NCBI RefSeq assembly: GCF_002911695.1
Contig: NZ_PQBS01000040.1
Location: 181,928-245,927, forward strand
From: Gracilimonas amylolytica
GTDB lineage: Bacteria; Bacteroidota; Rhodothermia; Balneolales; Balneolaceae
Length of the DNA stretch: 64,000 nucleotides
Direction of reading: 5' to 3'
The position numbers and the translations under genes are program-made. Below are positions 35,328 through 43,892 of the stretch, piece by piece; the stretch's first letter is position 1, and every line of letters starts with the position of its first letter. The notes beneath the pieces were generated by a model. The model did no database searches and was not told the DNA's origin. It was given only the letters and a program-made list of their open reading frames with translations.

Positions 35328-36344
35328 TTACATCACAATTTCATCTTTCGGATCACGCGTCATCAATTTGTACAACGCATCTCTCGGATCCATATTTTCG
35401 AATAAGATACTGTAAACAGCCTGTGTGATCGGCATTTCCACATGGTTCTTTTCAGCCCAGTCACGAACCGATTTTGTGGTTTTAACACCCTCAGCCACCA
35501 TATTCATACTATTTACAATGTCATCGAGCTTTTCACCCTGACCGATCCTGAAACCAACCGACCTGTTTCTACTATGGGAACTTGTACAGGTCACGATCAG
35601 ATCTCCCATCCCGGTCAGACCCGAAAAGGTATCTGAGTGAGCACCTAACAATTGTCCCATTCGTTTCATTTCGTGGAGTCCGCGCGTGATCAAAGCCGCC
35701 TTGGCGTTGTCTCCTAATTCGGCTCCATCCACAATACCCGCAGCTATAGCCATAATATTCTTGACCGATCCACCGATCTCAACACCGATCACATCATTGT
35801 TAACATAGACCCGAAACATGGGCGTCAAAAACGTTTCCTGAATGATCTTGGCTGTACGTGTGGAGTAGGCAGCAGCTACAACGGTGGTTGGTTTTAATTG
35901 CCCCACTTCCTCGGCATGACTTGGTCCGTACAATACCCCAATATTATCTTCAAAGGTGGTTCCCTCCATCACTTCTATCAATACCTGAGACATGGTTTTA
36001 AAGGTATCATTTTCGATACCTTTTGCTACCGTCACCAGGATCTCATGACCATCCAGGCAGGGCTTTATTTTTTCAGCAACCTCCCTGAGTGTATGCGAAG
36101 GTGTGGCGAATACAACCATATCCTGTGATTGCAGGCACTGCTCGATGTTATTATAGGCCACAATAGAATCAGGCAGTTCAATATCATTCAGGTAGGATGG
36201 ATTTTTGTGATCTTCGTTTATCCGGTTGGCAATTTCTTCCTCACGGGCCCATATCTGAACCTGATTTCCGGCCTGATCCAGAACCATGGCTAAAGCCGTT
36301 CCAAAACTGCCTGCTCCAATAACTGTTACGTTTTTGCCGCTCAT
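35328..36344 (-). CDS. gpsA: Glycerol-3-phosphate dehydrogenase [NAD(P)+]
   Basis: The 338-residue protein opens with the Rossmann motif TVIGAGSFGTALAMVL and has MVVFATPSHTLREV, LVTVAKGIE, VLYGPSHAEEV, the catalytic Lys region GSVKNIMAIAAGI and FSGLTGMGDLIVTCTS. It makes sn-glycerol-3-phosphate from DHAP for phospholipid synthesis. Its start overlaps the plsY stop by 4 bp, so it is co-translated with the enzyme that acylates its product. Confidence 0.95.
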   Translation of the reverse strand: MSGKNVTVIGAGSFGTALAMVLDQAGNQVQIWAREEEIANRINEDHKNPSYLNDIELPDSIVAYNNIEQCLQSQDMVVFATPSHTLREVAEKIKPCLDGHEILVTVAKGIENDTFKTMSQVLIEVMEGTTFEDNIGVLYGPSHAEEVGQLKPTTVVAAAYSTRTAKIIQETFLTPMFRVYVNNDVIGVEIGGSVKNIMAIAAGIVDGAELGDNAKAALITRGLHEMKRMGQLLGAHSDTFSGLTGMGDLIVTCTSSHSRNRSVGFRIGQGEKLDDIVNSMNMVAEGVKTTKSVRDWAEKNHVEMPITQAVYSILFENMDPRDALYKLMTRDPKDEIVM

Positions 36345-37051
36345 ACCTGTGCTTTCTCGAGATCTTGTTCCTGAGATTCCTCTTCTGACTTATTTTTATT
36401 TCCGTAAATATTCACCCGGCTTTCAGTTCCATTCATCAATCTTTGGATATTGGATTTATGCTTATAAATGATCCCCGCTGCAATGATGATTGCAAATATG
36501 ATAATACTGCCATCCACATTGATCCCTAACCCAAAGCGCATAACAAGCAAACTTACCGGGTAGATAAAACTTGCCGTCATGGAAGCTAATGATACATATC
36601 GGGTGGTTAGTACGATCACAATAAAGATCACGCTCGAAATACCTATAGAGATCGGTTCAATACCGTAAAGCATCCCGCAGGCTGTGGCAGCTCCCTTTCC
36701 TCCTTTAAAATTGGCAAAGATCGGAAACATATGCCCGGTTACAGCAAACAGTCCACAAGTTATCTTCAGAAAAGCATCGGCTTCCCAGCCGGGAGGAGCG
36801 ATCGGGCCATTACTGATCTCAAAGGCATACATGGCTACCCAATACGAAGCCACAAATCCTTTCATGAAATCAAGCACAAGTACACTCACGCCCGACTTCC
36901 AGCCTAAATTCCTAAAAGCATTGGTTGTGCCAAGATTTCCACTTCCAAAATTCCGGATATCCATTTTATGGAAGATCTGACCCACCCACAGTGAGGAAGG
37001 TATAGACCCCAATACATAACTGATAGCCAGTACTGTAAATAATGCAATCAT
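36341..37051 (-). CDS. plsY: Glycerol-3-phosphate acyltransferase PlsY
   Basis: This is a five-to-six-segment membrane protein with the PlsY motifs YVLGSIPSSLWVG, IRNFGSGNLGTTNAFRNLG and FKGGKGAATACG. PlsY transfers acyl groups from acyl-phosphate to glycerol-3-phosphate, the first step of phosphatidate synthesis. It is the first gene of the plsY-gpsA pair. The C-terminal tail is charged (NKNKSEEESQEQDLEKA) and somewhat longer than usual. Confidence 0.95.
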   Translation of the reverse strand: MIALFTVLAISYVLGSIPSSLWVGQIFHKMDIRNFGSGNLGTTNAFRNLGWKSGVSVLVLDFMKGFVASYWVAMYAFEISNGPIAPPGWEADAFLKITCGLFAVTGHMFPIFANFKGGKGAATACGMLYGIEPISIGISSVIFIVIVLTTRYVSLASMTASFIYPVSLLVMRFGLGINVDGSIIIFAIIIAAGIIYKHKSNIQRLMNGTESRVNIYGNKNKSEEESQEQDLEKAQV

Positions 37052-37096
37052 GTGCCTCGTATTTTTTGGAAGTTAAGAGATTGGGGCATTAGTTAG

Positions 37097-37131
37097 TAGT
37101 TAATGGTTTTTGGGAATTCTGCCATTAACTA
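37097..37131. repeat. Hairpin at the lipA 3' end
   Basis: TAGTTAATGG (37097-37106) and CCATTAACTA (37122-37131) form a perfect 10-bp stem with a 15-nt loop, 29 bp after the lipA stop. No U-tract. Confidence 0.55.
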
Positions 37132-37159
37132 TTATACCAATAACCTTTAACCAAATACA

Positions 37160-38041
37160 CTAAACATGCCGCTCAGCGTGATAAGAAGAACGTACCAACG
37201 GGCCACTTTCCACATGCTCAATACCAAGCTTTTCACCGATCCCTTTGTATTCTGCAAATTGATCTGGGTGTACCCAGTCAACTACAGGATGGTGCATCTT
37301 GGTGGGCTGCATGTACTGACCGATCGTCAAGACATCCACACCATGATCCACACAATCCTGCATCAGCTCGATCACTTCTTCCCGCTCTTCTCCAAGCCCT
37401 ACCATAATTCCGGTCTTGGTTCTGATGCCTGCATTCTTGGTGCGTTGTAAGAGTTCAAGGGAACGCTCATATCGTGCCTGCGGGCGGACTCGTCGATACT
37501 TACTTGGTACCGTTTCAAGGTTGTGGCTCAATACATCCGGAGGAGTATCAAACACGATCTGAAGGGCTGCATCCCATTCTCCACGAAAATCAGGAATCAG
37601 AGATTCAATGGTTACTCCCGGAATGGCTTTTCTTAACTCTTCATGGCAGGCTGCAAAAATTGGTGCTCCACCATCCTTACGCTCATCACGGTTAACAGAG
37701 GTCAGCACCACATGCTTTAATTTCATTTTGGCGGCCGCATCAGCTACACGCTTCGGCTCATCCCAATCCAGTTCAGCCGGTGGCCGACCGGTTTTAATAG
37801 CACAGAAAGCACAGGAACGGGTGCAAACATCTCCCAGGATCATAAAAGTAGCTGTTCCGGCACCCCAGCATTCTCCCATATTCGGGCAACGGGCTTCAGA
37901 ACAAACCGTATTCAGGTTATTGTCTCGAATGGTTTGTGAAACCTCTTTGAATTTCTCTCCCGATGGGAGTTTTACCCTCAGCCAGTCCGGCCGCCGGTTT
38001 TTTTCTGATGGTTTGTCAACTACCTGAAGTTCTTTGATCAT
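37160..38041 (-). CDS. lipA: Lipoyl synthase
   Basis: The radical-SAM motif CTRSCAFC and the auxiliary cluster motif CSEARCPNMGECW are both present, along with DRKDGGAP-like VNRDERKDGGAPIF and the C-terminal GPLVRSSYHAE with its conserved Ser. LipA inserts two sulfurs into octanoyl groups carried by E2 subunits or GcvH. Length (293) is standard. It lies 227 bp from lipB in the same direction, separated by an inverted repeat element. Confidence 0.96.
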   Translation of the reverse strand: MIKELQVVDKPSEKNRRPDWLRVKLPSGEKFKEVSQTIRDNNLNTVCSEARCPNMGECWGAGTATFMILGDVCTRSCAFCAIKTGRPPAELDWDEPKRVADAAAKMKLKHVVLTSVNRDERKDGGAPIFAACHEELRKAIPGVTIESLIPDFRGEWDAALQIVFDTPPDVLSHNLETVPSKYRRVRPQARYERSLELLQRTKNAGIRTKTGIMVGLGEEREEVIELMQDCVDHGVDVLTIGQYMQPTKMHHPVVDWVHPDQFAEYKGIGEKLGIEHVESGPLVRSSYHAERHV

Positions 38042-38089
38042 GGTGCTTCTTTAGTGATTTAGTGCCGATCCCTTAAGACCTGCAAGACC

Positions 38090-38240
38090 GTTGTCATCCT
38101 GAGCGGTTAGAATTATGATTAGGCTTTCCATGTATTTCGCGAAGGATCTCAAAGTATAAAACAGTTCAAATATTGAACCTTGAGACTCTTCGCGTTCAGT
38201 ATCATTACCTATAAGACTTTTGGACGCTCAGAGTGACAAC
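38090..38240. repeat. Dispersed inverted-repeat element (GTCATCCTGAGC type)
   Basis: Outer arms GTTGTCATCCTGAGCG and CGCTCAGAGTGACAAC and inner arms GCGAAGGATCTCAA / TTGAGACTCTTCGC pair with few mismatches. The same sequence theme is, to my knowledge, widespread in Bacteroidota intergenic DNA. It lies between lipB and lipA. Confidence 0.75.
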
Positions 38241-38268
38241 CATTTTGATATTAAAAACAGAATTAAAG

Positions 38269-38994
38269 TTACGAAATAATCTGCTCCACTTCTTGCAGGG
38301 AACCCTGCTTTGAAATGGATACTTCAAATACCTCTTCAAAGTGAAATATAATCCGTTCTTTAACCTCTTCGGCGTCAATTTCTTTGCCGGAAAGAGCCTG
38401 TAAACTGGTAACGGATTTATCGTCAATGCCGCACGGCACGATATTGTTAAAATATCTCAAGTCAGTGTTTACGTTGAGCGCAAAACCGTGCATGGTTACC
38501 CAGCGAGAACAGCGAATACCCATGGCACAGATCTTTTCATTATTTACCCATACACCTGTTTGTCCTTCAATTCGATGAGCTTCAAATCCATAATCGGCAC
38601 ACACTTTGATCATGATCTCTTCAAGGTACCGAAGGTAACGATGTACATCCGTAAAATGCCTGTCCAGATCCAGAATGGGATAACCCACGATCTGCCCGGG
38701 GCCGTGGTACGTGATATCGCCCCCGCGATCGATCTTCAGGAACTCAGCTTCAAGCTGCTGAAGCTCCATCATGGATCGTAGCATATGTTCTTCACTGCCG
38801 CTTTTACCGAGGGTGTAAATGTGAGGATGCTCCACAAAAAGAAGTATATCACCCAGGCGCTTTCTGTTGGATTTGCCTTTCTGTTCTGCTCGTTTTTCAT
38901 CGATCAGCCGCTGCTGAATAGACTTCTGCAGATCCCATACCGGCTGGTATGAGGCATGACCTAAATCGTACAGTTCGATGATCTTTTGAGACAT
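38269..38994 (-). CDS. lipB: Octanoyltransferase LipB
   Basis: The protein contains IDRGGDITYHGPGQIVGYPIL (split here by the catalytic loop), YLRYLEEIMIKVCADYG, GQTGVWVNNEKICAMGIR with the catalytic Lys region, and FNNIVPCGIDDKSVTSL with the catalytic Cys. LipB moves octanoate from ACP to lipoyl domains, and LipA then adds sulfur. Length 241 is typical. Together with lipA and lpd it makes a lipoate-oriented neighbourhood. Confidence 0.95.
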   Translation of the reverse strand: MSQKIIELYDLGHASYQPVWDLQKSIQQRLIDEKRAEQKGKSNRKRLGDILLFVEHPHIYTLGKSGSEEHMLRSMMELQQLEAEFLKIDRGGDITYHGPGQIVGYPILDLDRHFTDVHRYLRYLEEIMIKVCADYGFEAHRIEGQTGVWVNNEKICAMGIRCSRWVTMHGFALNVNTDLRYFNNIVPCGIDDKSVTSLQALSGKEIDAEEVKERIIFHFEEVFEVSISKQGSLQEVEQIIS

Positions 38995-39009
38995 GTTAGT
39001 TCATTATTA

Positions 39010-39045
39010 CGCCGTAGGGGCAATTCATGAATTGCCCCTACGGCG
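39010..39045. repeat. Perfect 36-bp palindrome
   Basis: CGCCGTAGGGGCAATTCA is followed at once by its exact complement, with no loop. It lies just upstream of lipB's start. Sequences with the core GTAGGGGCAATTC occur as dispersed repeats in other bacteria as far as I recall. Confidence 0.85.
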
Positions 39046-39113
39046 GAGGTTATTTCAACCAGACATTAAATAATCAGATACTCATATAAGTATATCACCT
39101 TTTCACGGATTCG

Positions 39114-39460
39114 CTTGTGCAAACAATGGCTGGTCCAAGCGAGACGCTTGTACCAGGTGAATGGTTTTGCCGGGAAGCACCAAGTTTAAAAACAGCTTCT
39201 TAGCCATTGGCTTACACCCTCCGCCGGTTTTGACGAGTCAAAACCAAGGCACCTCCCTCAAGGGAGGACTCTTTATCTTATCATACTCGATCTTATCGAT
39301 AACCGGTCCGATCGATATTATAAGTATCTATTCTTCGAAACTTGTGCAAGCGTCCCGCTTGTACGAACAACGTCTGGTCCAAGCGTGACGCTTGAACCAG
39401 ACTAATGGTATCGTTATTCAAATCAACCATCGGTCAGACTGGCTTGAAGCCGTCAGACCG
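39114..39460. repeat. Composite repeat block
   Basis: A unit built on CTTGTGCA...CTGGTCCAAGCG-GACGCTTG...ACCAG occurs twice as direct repeats (39114-39166 and 39349-39409). Between them is an orphan copy (about 39214-39268) of the two-part hairpin element that flanks the DUF559 gene at 61 kb. A GGCTT/AAGCC hairpin follows at 39430-39460. No gene is present in 38995-39555. Confidence 0.7.
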
Positions 39461-39481
39461 AGATGCAATTATTACCAAGAC

Positions 39482-39504
39482 AAAAATGGCTCCCGAAGGA
39501 GCCA
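39482..39504 (-). terminator. Rho-independent terminator of lpd
   Basis: TGGCTCC-ttcg-GGAGCCA followed by TTTTTG on the minus strand, 52 bp after the lpd stop. Confidence 0.88.
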
Positions 39505-39555
39505 AATTCTCTATCACAAATTTGCGCTGATCATACAATCAGCGTAACCTGTGAC

Positions 39556-40977
39556 CTATTTTTTCTTAACGGGAGTTCCTAAGTGAACACCTTCGTTGTA
39601 TGCTTCAGCTACAGCTTCCATCACGGCCTCAGAGAGGGTTGGGTGTGGGTGAACCGCGCTGATAATTTCATGTCCGGTGGTTTCAAGGTCACGGGCAACA
39701 ACCGCTTCAGCGATCATTTCCGTCACACCGAATCCGATCATATGGCAACCGAGCCACTCACCGTATTTGGCATCGAATACAACCTTAACAAAGCCTTCTT
39801 CGTGCCCGAGCGCTGTGGCTTTTCCGGAAGCAGAAAGCGGAAACTTACCGACTTTCACATCAAAACCTTCATCCTTGGCTTGCTGCTCTGTGTAACCAAC
39901 AGAAGCGATCTGAGGCTCACAATAAGTACAGCCCGGAATGTTGTTGTAATTGATCGGGTGTGGATTTTGTCCGGCTAACTGCTCAGCCAGAACTACCGCT
40001 TCATGAGACGCTTTATGTGCCAGCCATGGTGCACCGATAATATCACCGATGGCATAGATGCCATCAACATTGGTCTTGTAGGTTTTCTTATCAACCACAA
40101 TTGCGCCTTTCTCGGTTTTCACGCCGGCTTTATCGAGACCGAGTCCTTCTACGTTTCCGGTCACACCAACGGCAGAAAGAACCACATCGGCTTCGATCTT
40201 CTCTTCGCCTTTTTTGGTCTTCACGGTGACTTCAACGCCCTTGCCTTTCTTCTTCACGTTTTCGACCGTGCTTCCGGTCATCACGTTCATGCCTTTCTTC
40301 TTATAGAGCTTACCGAGTTCTTTTCCGACATCTTTATCCTCTACCGGCACCAGGGTATCCTGAAGTTCCACGATCGTTACTTCAGTACCGATGGTATTGT
40401 AGAAATAGGCAAACTCAACGCCAATAGCGCCGGCCCCTACGATCACCATTTTCTTAGGCTGCTTTTCAAGCTGCATAGCCTTTTCAGAGTCAATGATCAT
40501 CTCACCGTCGATCTCTAATCCCGGAAGCTGACGCGGACGTGCTCCGGTAGCCACGATAAAATGCTTGGCTTTGATGCTTTCCTGCTCTTTGCCTTTTTCA
40601 TCATTGACAGCCAGCTCGGATTTGGATTTGAAAACACCGGTGCCCATGAAAACTTCGATCTTGTTCGCTTTCATCAGGAACTGAACGCCTTTGCTCATCT
40701 TATTGGCAACACCACGGCTCCGCTTTACAATACCTTCAAAATCAGCGGAATAATCCTTTACATTGATCCCATAATCTGAAGCGTGCTCGATCGACTCATA
40801 GACTTCTGCCGAACGCAGCAAGGCTTTGGTTGGGATACAACCAATATTCAAACAAACACCGCCAAGATGTCTTTTTTCTACAATTGCGGTTTTAAAGCCA
40901 AGCTGAGAAGCGCGGATGGCGGCTACATATCCGCCGGGGCCTGACCCAATTACACATACATCAAATTCTTTTGCCAT
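39556..40977 (-). CDS. lpd: Dihydrolipoyl dehydrogenase
   Basis: The 473-residue flavoprotein has the FAD motif VIGSGPGGYVAAIRASQLG, the redox disulfide GGVCLNIGCIPTKALL, the NAD motif VIVGAGAIGVEFAYFY, and the C-terminal His-Glu region HPHPTLSEA. It reoxidises lipoyl groups of pyruvate and 2-oxoglutarate dehydrogenases and the glycine cleavage system. No E1/E2 genes lie beside it, but lipA and lipB do. It ends in a strong terminator. Confidence 0.95.
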   Translation of the reverse strand: MAKEFDVCVIGSGPGGYVAAIRASQLGFKTAIVEKRHLGGVCLNIGCIPTKALLRSAEVYESIEHASDYGINVKDYSADFEGIVKRSRGVANKMSKGVQFLMKANKIEVFMGTGVFKSKSELAVNDEKGKEQESIKAKHFIVATGARPRQLPGLEIDGEMIIDSEKAMQLEKQPKKMVIVGAGAIGVEFAYFYNTIGTEVTIVELQDTLVPVEDKDVGKELGKLYKKKGMNVMTGSTVENVKKKGKGVEVTVKTKKGEEKIEADVVLSAVGVTGNVEGLGLDKAGVKTEKGAIVVDKKTYKTNVDGIYAIGDIIGAPWLAHKASHEAVVLAEQLAGQNPHPINYNNIPGCTYCEPQIASVGYTEQQAKDEGFDVKVGKFPLSASGKATALGHEEGFVKVVFDAKYGEWLGCHMIGFGVTEMIAEAVVARDLETTGHEIISAVHPHPTLSEAVMEAVAEAYNEGVHLGTPVKKK

Positions 40978-41158
40978 GGTACTTTTTGATAATAGTTTTG
41001 AAGTTCATCGCCTGGCGAAACTCAATTCGCCACAGCGCACTTTTAAAAGCTCTAAAAGGTAAGGGTTTTTAAGTTGAACTTCGAATATTGAACAAGGAAT
41101 AATGAATATTGAAGTTCGACCGGTTTAAAATACAGCACTAAATATTCACAATCTTTAA

Positions 41159-41187
41159 TTCTCAAATCGATTCACTTTTGTTATAAT
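41159..41187 (+). promoter_or_regulatory. Sigma70-like promoter for the MltB-like gene
   Basis: TTCTCA and TATAAT are spaced by 17 bp and lie 38 bp before the ATG. The -35 match is partial. An imperfect inverted repeat (GAACTTC-gAATATT...AATATTGAAGTTC, 41076-41118) lies just upstream. Confidence 0.5.
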
Positions 41188-41225
41188 GAGAGAACACTTA
41201 GAGAGAACCATTTCATCTTGATCTT

Positions 41226-42005
41226 ATGGCTAAAATCACTACCATTCTGCTTCTTTTTTTCACCTTTGTTCTATCAGGTAATGCTCAGGCAACTGACCCG
41301 GATCCTGCTGCCATGAAGAAGAATATCGAGGAGCTGGCTAAATACTTTGAAGGAAAAGGGTATGCCTTCAATGAGATGCTGGAAGACCCAAGGTATGAGC
41401 CGGTTGAGAATATCACCCTTAAATTTACCCGGGCTGCAGAACGGGTGATCGAGGACTTCAGTGAGTATCAACAGGTTCTGAATTACGACCATAAGAAAAT
41501 GCTCATTAATGATTTTATGAAACAGTATGAGTCTGATCTGGAGTCGGCTGAAAAAGAATATGGCATACCTAAAAATGTGATCGCGGGAATCCTGGGGGTT
41601 GAATCAGAATTTGGGAAATATAGTGGTACTTATAACCCTTTCAATGTATATGTATCTATGTATGCAGAAGGCCACCGTGCCGAATTTGCAAAGGCTCAAC
41701 TGGAAGAGCTGCTTATTTTTGTAAAAAATAATGATCTGGACGTATTCGAGCTGAGGTCCAGCTACGCCGGAGCCATGTCGTATGCCCAATTCATTCCTTA
41801 CTCCCTCAACCGCTGGTGGGTGGGTAAGGACCTCTATCATATGCCAAACAACATCAATTCGGTGGCTAAGTATCTGTCTCATTTCAAAGAAATAACCGGG
41901 ACTGTTGAAGGGGCTATCTACCGATACAACCCAAGTGACCTTTACACTCAGGCTGTGTTGTCTCTGGCAAATGAGGTGACTGAAGTTACTGAGGGTACGA
42001 AGTGA
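41226..42005 (+). CDS. MltB-like lytic murein transglycosylase
   Basis: After a signal peptide (ending LSGNAQA) the protein has the SLT_2/MltB core: YGIPKNVIAGILGVESEFGKY (catalytic Glu in the second GVE), TYNPFNVY, and RSSYAGAMSYAQFIPYSLNRWWVGKD (split by loop). Such enzymes cleave the MurNAc-GlcNAc bond to form 1,6-anhydro ends. At 259 residues it is shorter than E. coli MltB and lacks the C-terminal peptidoglycan-binding domain. It is convergent with the TlpA-like gene and shares a hairpin with it. Confidence 0.85.
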   Translation: MAKITTILLLFFTFVLSGNAQATDPDPAAMKKNIEELAKYFEGKGYAFNEMLEDPRYEPVENITLKFTRAAERVIEDFSEYQQVLNYDHKKMLINDFMKQYESDLESAEKEYGIPKNVIAGILGVESEFGKYSGTYNPFNVYVSMYAEGHRAEFAKAQLEELLIFVKNNDLDVFELRSSYAGAMSYAQFIPYSLNRWWVGKDLYHMPNNINSVAKYLSHFKEITGTVEGAIYRYNPSDLYTQAVLSLANEVTEVTEGTK

Positions 42006-42013
42006 TCCAGTTA

Positions 42014-42083
42014 TTGGTTATTCGTTAAGAGAAATTCAATAAATATAATCCCATTCGCGATTATACCACTAACGAATAACCAA
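42014..42083. repeat. Hairpin between convergent genes
   Basis: TTGGTTATTCGTTA (42014-42027) and its exact complement (42070-42083) form a 14-bp stem with a 42-nt loop filling the mltB-like/tlpA-like junction. Confidence 0.65.
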
Positions 42084-42086
42084 ACC

Positions 42087-43412
42087 TCACTCTAAATACT
42101 TAGCCAGGGTTTCCATTAGGTTATCTGAGGAAAGCGCCATTCCATATTCAGCGATCTCACCCTTAGGGCCCACTAAGTAATAGGTTGGATAGGAATTCAC
42201 TGAATACAACTCCTGTGTTTCGTTATTCTCTTTATAGATTTCAGGGATCTGAGGCCATTGTATATTTTCACGCTCAATAAATTGCTTAAATCGATCCAGA
42301 CTCGGTTCATTAGCGATCCCAACGATCTCGAAATTTTCTCCGCCATAACGTTCATATGCTTCTTTGATGACAGGCAAAGCTTCGAGGCAAGGTCCGCACC
42401 AGGTGCCCCAGAAATCGATCATCACATACTTCCCACGCAGATCAGATAATGTCAAGTCATTGCCATCCAAAGTTTCAGCGGTAAAGTCAGGTGCCATCGT
42501 TCCCGGGCGCAATGCCACCTTTGGGTCTACATCTTCTTCCGACTCTACGATCGTCATGGAACCCCCGTCTGCTGATATTTCTGAGATCTCCCAGCTTTCC
42601 CCCGCGATGTTGAAGGGCTCTGTGACCGGATAGGCCTCAAATCCGTCTTCCATGATGTCGAATTGACCATCCTCATCCAGATCGATATAGAAGTATGTAT
42701 AAGGTTCGATCCGATATGGCGGAGCACTTTCTTTGATGAGAGCTACCTCGAAGGTTTGATCGTTGACGGTCCACGTGCCCATCCGAAGATGATCGAAATA
42801 AAGCTGCAGGCTTTCAGAAGGTTGGGTGTCCGACAAATAGAGTAAGCTCGCAGGACCTTCAAATTCTACGATTTCTCTTCCGTTATAATACTCCATTCGG
42901 GCCGTTACTCCCGCCTCCATCACCTCGAATACATTGTCCTGAAACTCCACGGTAGAGGGTTCAAAGTAAATGGGATCTTCTTCATCAAATTCCCCGTTTT
43001 CGTTTTCTACAAAAACCAGCATATCTCCGTTTTCATCTTCTCCCACAGCCACCGTAAAGATCACGTCCACCCAGTCATCAGTTACCGTTTCCTCGCTGAT
43101 CATCATCATATTTCGTTGATATACGGAAGAGTCGATGAAACCCTCTGCGAAACCCTGAACCACATACTGTTCAAGATCCAGGATCCCATGAATAACCTCT
43201 CCCTCTGTCAATGCTTCCGGCAGTTCAGTTGGCTCACCCGGATACTGAGGCTCAAACACATAATTACCGCCCATGTTCAGCGCTAAAATGGGTGGAACCT
43301 GTCCGTCATTCTCCTGAAGTGAAAGCTTGAGCTCAAATGGAGGGCCAGGGGCTTGCTCAGTACAGGAAAGCATCAGAAATAGTATTGAAAGTATAAAAAA
43401 CAGGTTTTTCAT
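42087..43412 (-). CDS. TlpA-like thioredoxin-domain lipoprotein
   Basis: A lipoprotein signal (LSILFLMLSC) is followed by about 280 residues of acidic beta-rich sequence and a C-terminal thioredoxin fold of the TlpA/ResA class: APDFTAETLDGNDLTLSDLRG, the redox site FWGTWCGPCLEALP, and the cis-Pro region VNSYPTYYLV. It is probably a membrane-anchored thiol-disulfide reductase facing the periplasm. The long N-terminal part carries asp-rich turns (DLDEDGQFDIMEDG) that may bind calcium; its role is not known. Confidence 0.88.
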   Translation of the reverse strand: MKNLFFILSILFLMLSCTEQAPGPPFELKLSLQENDGQVPPILALNMGGNYVFEPQYPGEPTELPEALTEGEVIHGILDLEQYVVQGFAEGFIDSSVYQRNMMMISEETVTDDWVDVIFTVAVGEDENGDMLVFVENENGEFDEEDPIYFEPSTVEFQDNVFEVMEAGVTARMEYYNGREIVEFEGPASLLYLSDTQPSESLQLYFDHLRMGTWTVNDQTFEVALIKESAPPYRIEPYTYFYIDLDEDGQFDIMEDGFEAYPVTEPFNIAGESWEISEISADGGSMTIVESEEDVDPKVALRPGTMAPDFTAETLDGNDLTLSDLRGKYVMIDFWGTWCGPCLEALPVIKEAYERYGGENFEIVGIANEPSLDRFKQFIERENIQWPQIPEIYKENNETQELYSVNSYPTYYLVGPKGEIAEYGMALSSDNLMETLAKYLE

Positions 43413-43480
43413 GAGCTCGGAGATGAATTTTGCTTAGATCTCCACAGATTATAAGAAAATTTTGGATGTTTGATTTTTTA

Positions 43481-43516
43481 TTCTACATTTGTAGAAACAA
43501 TTCTAACCTTGTAGAA
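43481..43516 (+). promoter_or_regulatory. Tandem BlaI-type operators
   Basis: TTCTACATTTGTAGAA (43481-43496) is a near-perfect palindrome of the BlaI/MecI TACA-N2-TGTA type. A second, weaker half-match TTCTAACCTTGTAGAA (43501-43516) ends 4 bp before the blaI-like start. A TTGGAT...TACATT promoter-like pair overlaps the first site. Confidence 0.68.
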
Positions 43517-43520
43517 CAAC

Positions 43521-43892
43521 ATGGATCTATCACAAACTGAAGAAGAACTGATGCAGCACCTGTGGAAGCTGGAAAAGGCTTTCATGAAAGACCTGCTGGA
43601 TGAATATCCTGAGCCCAAACCGGCTCCCACCACCGTTGCAACGCTTTTAAAACGCATGACCGAAAAAGGGTTTGTGGAATATGAACAAATGGGGCGCTCG
43701 CGACAGTATTATCCATTGGTCAGGAAATCTGATTATTTCTCGAAGCATGTAAATGGATTGATCAAGAAGTTCTTTGACAATTCAGCTTCACAGTTTGCCT
43801 CTTTTTTTACATCCGAGACGGACTTATCGGAGGCAGAACTAAAGGAACTAAAAAGCATCGTTGAAAAAGAGATAGAGAGGAAGCACCAGTGA
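43521..43892 (+). CDS. BlaI/MecI/CopY family repressor
   Basis: The 123 residues form a winged helix (LSQTEEELMQHLWKLEKAF; TTVATLLKRMTEKGFVEYEQ; RQYYPLVRKSDY) followed by a dimerisation helix. In this family an M56 peptidase partner triggers cleavage or release of the repressor. The stop overlaps the M56 gene start by 4 bp. Two BlaI-type palindromes lie just upstream, suggesting autoregulation. Confidence 0.92.
   Translation: MDLSQTEEELMQHLWKLEKAFMKDLLDEYPEPKPAPTTVATLLKRMTEKGFVEYEQMGRSRQYYPLVRKSDYFSKHVNGLIKKFFDNSASQFASFFTSETDLSEAELKELKSIVEKEIERKHQ

Noticed and set aside
39001..39560. Possible CRISPR array because of recurring CAAGCG/CGCTTG words
   Set aside because: The repeats are palindromic, of unequal length and irregularly spaced, and no cas gene is near.
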